The position numbers and the translations under genes are program-made. Positions 17,583 to 26,538 of a stretch of DNA of 64,000 nucleotides are shown here, one piece after another. The notes under the pieces are model-generated. The model was given only the letters and a program-made list of their open reading frames with translations. It was not told the origin of the DNA and did not search any database. The number at the start of each line of letters is the position of its first letter. The stretch's first letter is position 1. This DNA is from Sphingobium baderi (GTDB lineage: Bacteria > Pseudomonadota > Alphaproteobacteria > Sphingomonadales > Sphingomonadaceae), in assembly GCF_001456115.1 (NCBI RefSeq), contig NZ_CP013264.1:4043399-4107398 (forward strand), read 5' to 3'.

Positions 17583-18998
17583 ATGGTGAATGTATCGGAT
17601 CGCAAGCTCTACCTTGGCCCCAAGCTGCGCGTGCTGCGGCGGGAGTTGGGACTGAATCAGACGCGGATGGCGGAGGAGCTGGGGGTTTCGCCCAGTTACC
17701 TGAACCATCTGGAGCGCAACCAGCGTCCTTTGACCGCGCAGATGCTGCTGCGACTGGCCGACACCTATGATATCGACATCCGCGATTTCGTCGCCAGCAC
17801 GCAGGAAGGCACGGCGAACGCGCTGAACGAAATATTGTCCGACGCGCTGGTCCGCGACATCGGCATCGCCAAAGACGAGGTGCTGGAAGTCGCGGAAAAT
17901 TATCCCGGCGTCAGCGAAGCCATCGCCCGCTTCCATCGCGCCCTGTCCGACCTGCGCCGCCTGCCCGATCAGATGGAGGCTGGCGGCGGCTCCCCTGCCC
18001 CGCTGCTCGCCCCGATCGACTGGCTGCGCGAGACGATCGCGCGGGCGGGCCATCATTTCGCGGAAATCGATGCCGCCGCCGAAACGCTGTCCGCCGCAAT
18101 GAGCGACGATCCCGCGGTGATGCAGGCGGACCTGCGCGCACGGCTCAAAACGCTGCACAATATGAGCGTGCAGACCGTACGCGCCGACGTGCTGGCAGGC
18201 ACGCTGCGCCATTATGACATGCACCGCCGCCGCCTGCTGCTCCATGAACGGCTACCCGCGTCGGGGCGACTGTTCGCGCTTGCCTATCATCTCTGTTCGC
18301 AGGAGATGGCGGAGGCCATCGCCGCGCAGGTGAAACACGCCGCGCCGCCGGACGAGGACAGCCGCCGCATCGCCACCATCGCGCTTACCAACTATGCCGC
18401 CGCCGCGCTCATCATGCCCTATGACCGCTTCCGGCAGGCGGCCGAGCAGAGCCGTTACGACCTGCCGCTGCTGCGGGCGCGCTTCGGCGTGTCGGGCGAG
18501 CAACTGGCGCACCGGCTGACCAGCCTCAACCGGACGGGCGCGCGGGGCGTGCCCTTCTTCATGGCGAAGCTCAACCGGGCGGGGATCATCTCCAAACGCT
18601 TCGATGGGGAGGCATGGCCCTTTGCGCGGCTGGGCGGCACCTGCCCGCGATGGGACGCGCATGGCGCGGCGCCGTCCGATCAGGTGGGGCGGCAGATGAT
18701 CGAGACGCTGGATGGACGGCGCTTCATCACCTTTTTCCAGACATTGACGGTCGAGAGCGCGCCCGATGCGCGTGGACGGCCCGTCATCGCGCTGGGATGC
18801 GAGGTCAAACATGCGGGCAGGCTGGTCCATGCGGACGGCATCGACGTGGAGAAGGACGCGGCGACCGAAACCGGCCCGGCCTGTCCCCTGTGCGAGCGGC
18901 GCGGCTGCCCGGACCGCGCGCTGCCGCCGGTGACGCGGGCGCTCGACCTGCATGGCTATGAGCGGACGGTGAGCCCCTTTCCGTTCCGGCGGGTTTAG
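17583..18998 (+). CDS. XRE-type regulator of the short-chain fatty acyl-CoA family (PccR-like)
   Basis: 471 residues. The N-terminal helix-turn-helix is LGLNQTRMAEELGVSPSYLNHLERNQRPL (about residues 22-50, two adjacent blocks of the domain). A central region around residues 235-330 resembles the IrrE/DUF2083 part of this family. The C-terminus has a Cys cluster CPLCERRGCPDRALPP. Characterised members (PccR, RamB) sense acyl-CoA levels and control propionyl-CoA carboxylase or glyoxylate-cycle genes. No such target gene is adjacent, so targets are unknown. A large palindrome abuts the start, suggesting autoregulation. Confidence 0.85.
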   Translation: MVNVSDRKLYLGPKLRVLRRELGLNQTRMAEELGVSPSYLNHLERNQRPLTAQMLLRLADTYDIDIRDFVASTQEGTANALNEILSDALVRDIGIAKDEVLEVAENYPGVSEAIARFHRALSDLRRLPDQMEAGGGSPAPLLAPIDWLRETIARAGHHFAEIDAAAETLSAAMSDDPAVMQADLRARLKTLHNMSVQTVRADVLAGTLRHYDMHRRRLLLHERLPASGRLFALAYHLCSQEMAEAIAAQVKHAAPPDEDSRRIATIALTNYAAAALIMPYDRFRQAAEQSRYDLPLLRARFGVSGEQLAHRLTSLNRTGARGVPFFMAKLNRAGIISKRFDGEAWPFARLGGTCPRWDAHGAAPSDQVGRQMIETLDGRRFITFFQTLTVESAPDARGRPVIALGCEVKHAGRLVHADGIDVEKDAATETGPACPLCERRGCPDRALPPVTRALDLHGYERTVSPFPFRRV

Positions 18999-19074
18999 AG
19001 TCTTCGGGATGCAGCTTTATACTGTTTCAGAGGATTGCGGCGTTTGTAAAAGACCTTCGCCGATGGCGGGTTTC

Positions 19075-19269
19075 GGCCAATAGTCGCCACTCCACCTCCG
19101 TTCGGGCTGAGCGAAGTCGAAGCCTGTCCTGAGCGACGCCGCAGGCGGCGTCGCAGGGCCTTCCACTGAGCAAAGCGAAGTGGCCTCCCTTACGGTCGGC
19201 CTTGCCCTTCGACTTCGCTCAGGGCGAACGGAGATGGGAATAGCAGACAGTCCACCTCCCACCCAAATC
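19075..19269. repeat. REP/MITE-like dispersed repeat, copy 1
   Basis: About 195 bp, repeated in inverted orientation at 48632-48825 with roughly 90 percent identity by eye. Imperfect inverted ends carry TCCGTTCG..CTGAGCGAAGTCGAAG (19097-19124 and 19204-19232). The middle has a GACGCCGC..GCGGCGTC palindrome and a CCACTGAGCAAAGCGAAGTGG hairpin. No transposase is encoded, so it looks like a non-autonomous or REP-type element. It fills most of the 329-bp gap between the PccR-like and RNB genes. Confidence 0.8.
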
Positions 19270-19327
19270 GGCCATCAAGCCGGAGCGTCCGCGAATATCA
19301 TCGCCCTGCCCCAATCAGGCCGCCAAT

Positions 19328-20725
19328 TCACGCAGCCGCCGCTTCGGCCCGCTCGAAGGTGAGCGTGCGGCGTAGCTGGTCGACCGCCGCGAGGCGCATG
19401 TCGATGACGGCGCCGGGCGTCAGGCCCTTGGCCGACAGGCGCGCCACCACGGGATAGTCGCAAAGCTGGACCTTGCCGCCCCGCTCGTCGGCTTCGGTCA
19501 CGACGGCGCGGAACAGGCTGCCTTCCTTGCCGCTGAGCAGCACGGCTTCGGCCAGGTCGATCACGGCGCGCTCGATCCGGCCGGCGATGGAGTCGGCGCG
19601 GTCCATCACGGCGGGCAATGCTTCGAACGCCTGCGCGGCGACGGCGGGCACGGGACGGCCATTCGCGATTTCCAGCACGGCGCGCAGGACATAGCGGTCC
19701 GCAAGGCGGCGCAGCGGCGCTGTCGCATGGGCATAGGTCGCAGCCATCGCCGCGTGCCAGGGCTTCGCGCCCGCGCGCCAGGGCGCATAGGACGCGCCCG
19801 GTCCCGCCCGCCGGATCGCCAGCATCAAGGCGGCCTGCCGGGGATCGTCCGGCACCAGAGCGCGCTCGAAATCCTCCAGCGACATGGCGTCGGGCCATGC
19901 CACGCCCAACCCCTTCGCGCTGATCCGCAGGCGCTGAACCGCTTTTTCCTCCGGTTCCGCCATCACGCGGAAAAGGCCGGTGCCATGCGCCTGAAGCATG
20001 TCGGCAACCGCCAGATTGGCGACCAGTGACAAGGCCGCATTATCGGCTTCGGATGACAGGCGGGGCCGGAAGGCGAGTTCGAACCGGCCATCGGGGCGGG
20101 CCGTAACTTCCTGCTCGGGCGGATCGACGCGCGCGGCCCCTCTTTGCGCTTCGGCGGCCTGAACGCGCCGGGCCAGTTCCGCGAAGGACGCAGGCAAGTC
20201 GGAGGGCCGAACAGTGTCATAAGCGAGCTTCGCGCGGCTGCGGATGATCGCGCGTTCGACCCCGTCCAGACGGCCCGCCCCGCCCGGATCGACGCGCACC
20301 GTCAGGACGATGGCGGGGCGCGGCCCATCGGGAAGCAGGCTCGCCGCCCGCTCGCTGAGCACCGGGGGATAAAGGTTCGCCTTGCCATCGGGCAGATAGA
20401 GCGTTTCGCCCCGGCGCCATGCTTCCACATCGATCAGTCCGCCATCGTCGACGAACCAGCCGACATCGGCAATGGCATAGTGGAGCAGCAGATCATGACC
20501 CGACGGTTCGATGCAGAAGGCCTGATCCAGATCGGTGGAGGTCGCCGGATCGAGCGTCACGAAGGGCGATGCGGTGCGGTCGGCATGGGCGCTCGGCACG
20601 CGAGCGGCGGCTTGCTGCGCGGCGGCCAGCACTTCGGGCGGGAAGGACGCGTCGACCTGAAATTCGGTCCTTATGGCGGCAAGTCCCTGGTTCAGGACAT
20701 TGGTGGCGTCGACGATCGTCTTCAT
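19328..20725 (-). CDS. RNB-domain ribonuclease (RNase II/R family)
   Basis: 465 residues, much shorter than RNase R (about 750). It is essentially an RNB catalytic domain with a short C-terminal part. The metal-binding Asp cluster is in FVTLDPATSTDLDQAF (about residues 54-69), followed by LLLHYAIADVGWFV and the YLPDGKANLYPPVLSE segment typical of the domain. A second conserved element is YAHATAPLRRLADRYVLRAVL. N-terminal cold-shock domains and a recognisable C-terminal S1 domain are absent. It should degrade single-stranded RNA 3' to 5'; the natural substrate is unknown. Confidence 0.88.
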   Translation of the reverse strand: MKTIVDATNVLNQGLAAIRTEFQVDASFPPEVLAAAQQAAARVPSAHADRTASPFVTLDPATSTDLDQAFCIEPSGHDLLLHYAIADVGWFVDDGGLIDVEAWRRGETLYLPDGKANLYPPVLSERAASLLPDGPRPAIVLTVRVDPGGAGRLDGVERAIIRSRAKLAYDTVRPSDLPASFAELARRVQAAEAQRGAARVDPPEQEVTARPDGRFELAFRPRLSSEADNAALSLVANLAVADMLQAHGTGLFRVMAEPEEKAVQRLRISAKGLGVAWPDAMSLEDFERALVPDDPRQAALMLAIRRAGPGASYAPWRAGAKPWHAAMAATYAHATAPLRRLADRYVLRAVLEIANGRPVPAVAAQAFEALPAVMDRADSIAGRIERAVIDLAEAVLLSGKEGSLFRAVVTEADERGGKVQLCDYPVVARLSAKGLTPGAVIDMRLAAVDQLRRTLTFERAEAAAA

Positions 20726-20798
20726 CGATTGCCCTTAAACCCCTCCCCGACGCGCTTGTCCATCCGCCAATGTTCGGCCATCGCCACGCAGCGCCTCT

Positions 20799-21635
20799 TC
20801 AGCCGGCCTGATCGAGAACCCGCCGGGCCAGCAGGAGGTGGGGACGGTCGATCATCTTGCCGTCCAGTTTCAGCGCGCCCGCGCCCGGATGAGCGGCAAA
20901 GGCCTCCACCACCGCGCGCGCGTGGCGCAGTTCCACTTCGGTGGGCGCGAAACCGGCATTGATCGCGGCGACCTGCGCGGGATGGATCGCCATCATGCCG
21001 GTAAAACCATCACGCCGGGCCCGCGCGATATAGGCGGCCAGGCCTTCGGCGTCGTCGATCCGGGGAAAGACCGTCTCGATCGCAGGGACGCCGGCGGCAT
21101 GGGCAGCGAAAAGCGTGAGGCTCCGCACCATTTCGAAGGGCGGCGTATAGCGGCCATCCTCCTCCCGCGCGCTGGATGCGCCGATGGCGGCGGGCAAATC
21201 CTCCGCCCCCCAGGTCACGCCGCAGATATGGCCGCCGACCGCCCGGTAGCTCCCCAGTTCGAAGATGGCCGCCGGCGTTTCGGTGGCGATGGGAAGGATC
21301 GGCGGAACGGGCGCATCCGCCGCCATGGCCCGCAGCGCCTCGATACTCGCGGCGCCTTCCGCCTTGGGGAGCAGCAGGCCGTCAGGCGCGGCGGCCAGCA
21401 CCGCGCGCAGATCGGCGCGCGTGAGGCCGCTGTCGAGCGGGTTGACCCGGACGAAGGCGGCGCAGGAGCGCGAGCCGCCGAGCCATTCGCGGGCGGCGTC
21501 ACGGCCGAACGCCTTGCGATCCGGCACGAGCGAATCCTCTAGGTCCAATATGACGGCGTCGGCCCCGCTTGCGGCGGCCTTGTCGAACCGTTCGGGCCGG
21601 TCGGCGGGCACGAACAGCAAGGACCGCAACCTCAT
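20799..21635 (-). CDS. HpcH/HpaI aldolase / citrate lyase beta-like protein
   Basis: 278 residues. Conserved features are RSLLFVPADRPERFDKA at the N-terminus, GADAVILDLEDSL with the metal-region Asp-Glu, FVRVNPLDS, GLLLPKAEG, and GMMAIHPAQVAAINAGF. These mark the CitE-like TIM-barrel lyases that cleave or form CoA thioesters such as malyl-CoA, citramalyl-CoA or beta-methylmalyl-CoA; the exact substrate cannot be told. It is divergent from the P450 gene with a shared TetR operator, so it is probably co-regulated. ATG 21635 matches the family N-terminus, although its ribosome site is weak. Confidence 0.85.
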   Translation of the reverse strand: MRLRSLLFVPADRPERFDKAAASGADAVILDLEDSLVPDRKAFGRDAAREWLGGSRSCAAFVRVNPLDSGLTRADLRAVLAAAPDGLLLPKAEGAASIEALRAMAADAPVPPILPIATETPAAIFELGSYRAVGGHICGVTWGAEDLPAAIGASSAREEDGRYTPPFEMVRSLTLFAAHAAGVPAIETVFPRIDDAEGLAAYIARARRDGFTGMMAIHPAQVAAINAGFAPTEVELRHARAVVEAFAAHPGAGALKLDGKMIDRPHLLLARRVLDQAG

Positions 21636-21818
21636 AGGATGGTGTCCGGCATGGACCGGGAATATCGGGGCGAGCGTGCGTTCATGGGCGTTTTCCTGTC
21701 GAGACAGGCATAAACCCGAACATCGGCATAGCCAAGCTTCGCTGTGGCGATGCGAGACAGGCGTTTCATCGAACCCCGTGCCCGAATGGCTGCGGGCAGG
21801 TGCCGGGGGGCAATATAT

Positions 21819-21838
21819 AATCAAACAAATGGTTGATT
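21819..21838. promoter_or_regulatory. TetR-type operator between the CitE-like and P450 genes
   Basis: AATCAAACAAATGGTTGATT has arms AATCAA and TTGATT. The same motif recurs at 23998-24017 (19 of 20 bases). Both copies flank the cluster containing the TetR gene. Confidence 0.75.
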
Positions 21839-21862
21839 AATATCCGGGTCCGGCCCTATGCT
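21833..21862 (+). promoter_or_regulatory. candidate sigma-70 promoter of the P450 gene
   Basis: A -35 TTGATT, an 18-bp spacer and a -10 TATGCT. The -35 box is the right arm of the operator, so a bound repressor would exclude RNA polymerase. Confidence 0.45.
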
Positions 21863-21929
21863 GGCGCCATAAGGAGGACCGGCTTGCGGGCAATCCCAGG
21901 CAACCGGCGATGACGGAGAAGATGAAGCC

Positions 21930-23168
21930 ATGACCGCATCCCCCGATACCGCACGGCTGCGGATATGCCCGGCGGACGAGACCATCGACGGGTTCGATGA
22001 TCGCGATCCCTTTCCCTTCTACGAGCAGATCAGGGCGGTCGGCTCACCGCTGTGGGATGCGCGCGCCAAGGCGTGGCTGGTGCTCGATTTCGACCAGTGC
22101 GCCGCGGTCCAGAGAGATGAGCGCATTTTCGCCAATGCCTATATCATGGCGGACGAGGTGGTCCGGCAGATCAAGGGTGGGGGCGCGAATATCACGCTCA
22201 GCCGGGACGCGGAGCATGACCGGCTGCGCCGGTTCCACCTGAAGCTGCTTTCCCCCGCCAGCGTCGCCCGGTTCCGCATCGCCCATATCGGCCCGATCGT
22301 CGATTTCGTCGCGGATCGGATAGGACAAGGCGGCAGAGCCGAACTGTTCGCCGACTATGCCGCGCAAATTCCGCCGCGCGTCATTTGCTCCCTGCTGGGC
22401 ATGCCGTTCGACGATGACGCGATGATGGCGCGCATCCTGGTGCTGAACGAGGAGATCGTCCAGTTCATTGCGTCGGGCTATCGCGACGAAGAGCGACGGG
22501 ATCGCGCGCTGGCGGCGTCGGCGGAACTCAACGCCATGCTGCTCCCCTATGTGCGCGCGCGCAGGGACAATCCGAGCGACGATTTCATCAGCCGCGTGTG
22601 GCAGGAAGCCCCGGCGGCAGGCATAGCAATGGATGAGGATGCCGCGCTGGGCCTGTGCCGCGAACTCTATTTCGCCGGGTCCGACACCACGGTGCATGGC
22701 ATCGCCAACGCGCTGTACCTCCTGCTGGCCGATCCGGCGTTGATGGCGCAGATCCGGTCCGACCGGGACAAGCCGCTGGCCGCGCTGATCGAGGAATCGC
22801 TGCGCCTTTTCAATGTCGTGCAATATCGCCATCGCATCTGCATGGCCGATACCCGGATCGGCGACACCCCCATCGCCAAGGGAGAGGTGGTCATACTGGT
22901 CCACGCGGCCGCCAATCGCGACCCGGCCAAATATGACGGCCCGGCCGATGTCGACCTGCACCGGCGCACGCCGACCGATCATCTGGCCTTCGGCAAGGGC
23001 TCGCGATCCTGCGTCGGGTCGCAACTGGCGCGGGTCGAAATGCGCGTGGCGATCGAGGCCCTGCTCGATCGATTCGACGCGCTGGCCCTGGATCGCGATG
23101 CGCCGCCGCCCCGCTTCCATGCGCTTTATATGCGGTCGATGGCGCCGCTGCATGTCCGGCTCGGTTGA
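21930..23168 (+). CDS. cytochrome P450
   Basis: 412 residues, a soluble bacterial P450. The I-helix oxygen-activation motif is AGSDTT (249-254), ExxR is E289-SLR292, and the heme loop is FGKGSRSCVG with thiolate ligand C361. All core residues are present. It would hydroxylate a hydrophobic compound using electrons from a ferredoxin and reductase, neither of which is in the neighbourhood. The gene follows the TetR operator and precedes the TetR gene by 103 bp, so substrate entry and regulation are probably linked. The substrate is unknown; a steroid or terpenoid-like molecule is a guess from the KstR2-like regulator. Confidence 0.95.
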   Translation: MTASPDTARLRICPADETIDGFDDRDPFPFYEQIRAVGSPLWDARAKAWLVLDFDQCAAVQRDERIFANAYIMADEVVRQIKGGGANITLSRDAEHDRLRRFHLKLLSPASVARFRIAHIGPIVDFVADRIGQGGRAELFADYAAQIPPRVICSLLGMPFDDDAMMARILVLNEEIVQFIASGYRDEERRDRALAASAELNAMLLPYVRARRDNPSDDFISRVWQEAPAAGIAMDEDAALGLCRELYFAGSDTTVHGIANALYLLLADPALMAQIRSDRDKPLAALIEESLRLFNVVQYRHRICMADTRIGDTPIAKGEVVILVHAAANRDPAKYDGPADVDLHRRTPTDHLAFGKGSRSCVGSQLARVEMRVAIEALLDRFDALALDRDAPPPRFHALYMRSMAPLHVRLG

Positions 23169-23271
23169 AAGGCCCACGGACCAAATGGCGCGGCCCAATT
23201 GCCCTGGGTCCGCACATGCCGCTAATGACCCGGCGAGGATGACGGGCAATGAACCGCAATGAGGGATGAAC

Positions 23272-23958
23272 ATGGTGCAGGACAAGCGCCAGAAAATGCA
23301 GGCCGAACCGACGAAAGATGCGGAAAGGCCAAAGCAGCGCAAGCCGCGCGATGCGCGCTGGAAGCAGATATTGGACGCCGCCGCCGCGATCTTTCACGAG
23401 AAGGGCTACAGCGCCACGACCTTGCAGGACATTGCCGACCGGGTCGGCATCCTGAAAGGCAGCATCTATTATTATATCAAGACCAAGCCCGATCTTCTGG
23501 AGAGCCTGCTGGTGCAGGTGCATGAAGAAGGATTGACCATGGTCCTGGAATCGGCCGCCGTGCCAGGCCATGCGCTCGACCGGCTGGCGTCGGTTATTCG
23601 CGCCTATGTCACCTATATCGTCAACAATCGGGTCAAGAGCGCCGTCTATATCCATGAGGTCCAGCGCCTGCCGCCCGCGCACAGAAACAGGATATTGCGC
23701 GACCACCAGCTCCGCACGGCGGTGCAGGCCCTGGTCGAGCGCGGGCAGGAAGAGGGGCTGATCCGCAGGACGATCGATCCGCGATTGACGACGCAAATAT
23801 TGTTGAGCGGACTGAACTCCATTTATCAATGGTATCGGCCGGAAAAGGACCGGCCCAAGGAAGTCCTGATCGACCATATGGTGGACGTGACGCTGCGCGG
23901 CATCGCCAGCCCACAGGGGCTGAAGAGTCTGGCAGACACGGACCCTATCGAACGATAG
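23272..23958 (+). CDS. TetR family regulator, KstR2-like
   Basis: 228 residues from the ATG at 23272, with GAGGG at a proper distance; an ATG at 23266 is in frame. After a basic, disordered N-terminus the DNA-binding domain reads ILDAAAAIFHEKGYSATTL, then QDIADRVGILKGSIYYYIKTK (two adjacent parts). The C-terminal domain, with VYIHEVQRLPPAHRNRI and LNSIYQWYRPEKD, resembles the ligand-binding half of KstR2-type regulators, which sense CoA-linked steroid intermediates. The duplicated operator on both sides of the cluster is its likely binding site. The ligand is unproven. Confidence 0.9.
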   Translation: MVQDKRQKMQAEPTKDAERPKQRKPRDARWKQILDAAAAIFHEKGYSATTLQDIADRVGILKGSIYYYIKTKPDLLESLLVQVHEEGLTMVLESAAVPGHALDRLASVIRAYVTYIVNNRVKSAVYIHEVQRLPPAHRNRILRDHQLRTAVQALVERGQEEGLIRRTIDPRLTTQILLSGLNSIYQWYRPEKDRPKEVLIDHMVDVTLRGIASPQGLKSLADTDPIER

Positions 23959-23997
23959 GAGTGCAGACTCGCTTGCGCTTCTAGGCAATAATCGCGC

Positions 23998-24017
23998 TAT
24001 CAAACAAATGGTTGATT
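23998..24017. promoter_or_regulatory. second TetR-type operator, upstream of a TonB receptor
   Basis: TATCAAACAAATGGTTGATT matches the site at 21819-21838 in 19 of 20 bases. It lies 40 bp after the TetR stop codon and 100 bp before the receptor start. Confidence 0.75.
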
Positions 24018-24117
24018 GTGCAAAAGGGATTGGGGGAACGGCGCCTGCGTCGTCCACACTAAGTTTGAGCCAAGCATGCACGCAAAAAAGCGTGTACATA
24101 TAAAGGGAGGATAGGCC

Positions 24118-26301
24118 GTGAAGACATTCATCAAGCTGCTGAGCGCGGGCGTCGCCTGCTCGGCCATGACGGCAGCGATGCCAGCGATCGCGGCGGATGC
24201 CGCCGGTCAGGAAACTGACGCCGCCGCTGCCGCACCCCAGGCCGGAACCGGCATCGAGGATATCGTCGTCACCGGGCGCAAGCGTGCACGCAGCGAAGCG
24301 TTGCAGGAAACGCCCGTTTCGATCACCGCCCTGTCCTCCGCGCAATTGGAACGCGCGGTCAGCAAGGATCTGACCGATGTCGGCCGCATGACCCCCAATG
24401 CCTCGCTACAGCCTTCCGCGCAGCGCGGCGTCCAGAATTTCGCCATTCGCGGCATGGGCGTGTCCGGTTCCACGCCATCGGACGAACCGGCGGTCGGCAT
24501 CTTCCAGGACGGCGTCTATTGGGGTTCCAACTATGGCGCGCTGGGCGAATTGTTCGACATCGAGGGCGTGGAAATCCTGCGCGGTCCGCAGGGGACATTG
24601 TTCGGCCGCAACGTGACCGGCGGCGCCGTGACCGTCCGGTCGGCGCGCCCCACGCAGGAAACATCGGCCAAGATGATGCTGGGCGCCGGCAATGGCCTGA
24701 TGCTGGAAGGATCGGCGGTCGCCAACCTTCCGGTCGTCACCGACACGCTGGCTGCGCGCGTCGCCGTCCTGACCCGCCGCAATGACGGACTTTTCAAGAA
24801 CGATGTCACCGGCGGCTCTTATGGCAAGACCTCCACCTTCGTGGTCCGGCCCAGCCTGCGTTGGACGCCCACGCCGGACGCGGACATCACCCTGCTGGGT
24901 GAATTTTACCATCAATATGGCGATTCGGTCGTCGTGCGCGGCATATCGCCCAACACCGTGCCGGGCGGCCCGCTGACCCTGCCGGAAAAGGAAGGCTATG
25001 TGACGCCTTCGGACTATTTCACAGTGTCGCCGGGCGACGCGGGCTTCAGCAATGTGAAGGTCTATTTCACCATGCTGGAGGCGAATTTCAACATCGGGCC
25101 GGGCGTGCTCACCTCCATCACCGGCTACCGCAAGGTCCGGGCGCGGGTGCTCACCGATTTCGACGGAACGCCCAGCGACGGCTTCCTGCAGGGCGTGCGG
25201 AACGACCAGCATCAGTGGAGCAGCGAGCTGCGCTATGCCGCCGACCTGAACGACTGGCTGTCGATGACGGCGGGCGGCTATTATTTCGACCAGAGCTTCT
25301 CCTTTGGCGAAACGCGCGACCTGAACAACCATGCCAGCCTGCTGGGGACGCGCTCAATGCTCGACAACAGCAGCTTCGCGGCCTTTGCCGAGGTTGACAT
25401 CAAGCCTGTGACCAACCTGACCGTCACGCTGGGCGGCCGTTATACCGAGGAAAAGAAGAAGGCCAGTTCGGCCCCCTTCGGCGCGTGCAGCTTCGATCTG
25501 ACGACCTGCACCTTCACCGGTCCGGCGCATTACAAGGGCGACAATTTCTCGCCCAAGATCGGCGTTTCCTATCAGGTCGATCAAGGGCCGCTCTTCTTCG
25601 CGTCGATGACCAAGGGTTTCCGCAGCGGCGGCTTCGCCCTGCGCGGCACGGCGCTCGCCTCGCCTTATGACGCGGAAAAGGTGACTGCCTATGAAGCGGG
25701 CTTCAAGAGCGACTGGCTGGACCGCCATCTGCGCCTCAACGTTTCGGCCTATTACAATAAATATAAGGACCTGCAGCGCACCGTGCTGGCGCCCGACCCG
25801 TTGCTGGGCGTGATCCAGTCGGTGTTCAATGCCGCCGATGCGGAGATCAAGGGCGCCGAGTTCGAGCTGACCGCCATTCCGTTCGACGGGCTGACGCTGG
25901 GCGCGACCTATGGCTATACCCGGGCGCGCTACAAGAGCTTCCTGGGCGTGGCCGATCCGGGCAGCCGGCGCTTCGTGCGGGTGCCTGAACATACCGGCAA
26001 CCTGTCGGCAGACTATGAAACCGCACTCTCCAACGGCGACAAGGCGGGCTTCCATGTCGGGGGCGCCTACAGCAGCAAATATTATTATGACGAAGCCAAT
26101 CTGCTGTCGCAAAAGGGCTATTGGCTGGTGGATGCCAATATCTATTACCGCCTGGACAGCGGCCTGACCCTGTCGGCCTATAGCCGCAACATCACCAACA
26201 CCAAATATTCCAGCTGGGGCTCCACTCTGGGCGCCCTGGGACAGAATATGTTCCCCGGCGACCCGCGCACCTATGGCGTGCGGATGACGGCGGAATTCTG
26301 A
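24118..26301 (+). CDS. TonB-dependent receptor under the TetR operator
   Basis: 727 residues from a GTG with GGGAGG eight bases upstream. A signal peptide ends near AMPAIAADA. The TonB box region is IEDIVVTGRKR, the plug has NFAIRGMG and GVEILRGPQGTLFGRNVTGG, and the barrel ends TYGVRMTAEF. A small CACGC-A6-GCGTG hairpin sits just before the ribosome site. This receptor class in sphingomonads imports varied organic compounds. Sharing an operator with the P450 and CitE-like genes suggests that it imports their substrate. Confidence 0.92.
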   Translation: MKTFIKLLSAGVACSAMTAAMPAIAADAAGQETDAAAAAPQAGTGIEDIVVTGRKRARSEALQETPVSITALSSAQLERAVSKDLTDVGRMTPNASLQPSAQRGVQNFAIRGMGVSGSTPSDEPAVGIFQDGVYWGSNYGALGELFDIEGVEILRGPQGTLFGRNVTGGAVTVRSARPTQETSAKMMLGAGNGLMLEGSAVANLPVVTDTLAARVAVLTRRNDGLFKNDVTGGSYGKTSTFVVRPSLRWTPTPDADITLLGEFYHQYGDSVVVRGISPNTVPGGPLTLPEKEGYVTPSDYFTVSPGDAGFSNVKVYFTMLEANFNIGPGVLTSITGYRKVRARVLTDFDGTPSDGFLQGVRNDQHQWSSELRYAADLNDWLSMTAGGYYFDQSFSFGETRDLNNHASLLGTRSMLDNSSFAAFAEVDIKPVTNLTVTLGGRYTEEKKKASSAPFGACSFDLTTCTFTGPAHYKGDNFSPKIGVSYQVDQGPLFFASMTKGFRSGGFALRGTALASPYDAEKVTAYEAGFKSDWLDRHLRLNVSAYYNKYKDLQRTVLAPDPLLGVIQSVFNAADAEIKGAEFELTAIPFDGLTLGATYGYTRARYKSFLGVADPGSRRFVRVPEHTGNLSADYETALSNGDKAGFHVGGAYSSKYYYDEANLLSQKGYWLVDANIYYRLDSGLTLSAYSRNITNTKYSSWGSTLGALGQNMFPGDPRTYGVRMTAEF

Positions 26302-26308
26302 CGACGGC

Positions 26309-26339
26309 GGGACCGCGCGGCACTCGCTCGCGCGGTCCC
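26309..26339 (+). terminator. hairpin after the TetR-linked receptor gene
   Basis: GGGACCGCGCG and CGCGCGGTCCC form an 11-bp perfect stem, 7 bp after the stop codon. There is no U tract. Confidence 0.5.
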
Positions 26340-26413
26340 GGCCTGATGGCCTCCTTTGGCCTTGCACGCGGTCGGCGGCTGCCCACTGGATTGCCGCTGC
26401 CCAGACTGTGGCC

Positions 26414-26431
26414 TTGATACCACAGTATCAA
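26414..26431. promoter_or_regulatory. perfect palindrome upstream of the second TonB receptor of the cluster
   Basis: TTGATAC-CACA-GTATCAA has 7-bp perfect arms and lies 108 bp before the receptor start. It differs from the TetR operator copies, so another regulator is likely. Confidence 0.5.
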
Positions 26432-26538
26432 AATAAAACTTAATTGACCCCCTCAAAGCCGAGGGTTCCTATCCGTCGACAGGGGCCGGTATGGGCGATT
26501 GCCGCGCTCAGCAAGCGCAGCAAAGGAACCCTACCGTT

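Noticed and set aside
22891-24345. 484-codon minus-strand frame across the P450, TetR and receptor genes
   Set aside because: It crosses three well-supported genes and a repeated operator in antisense.
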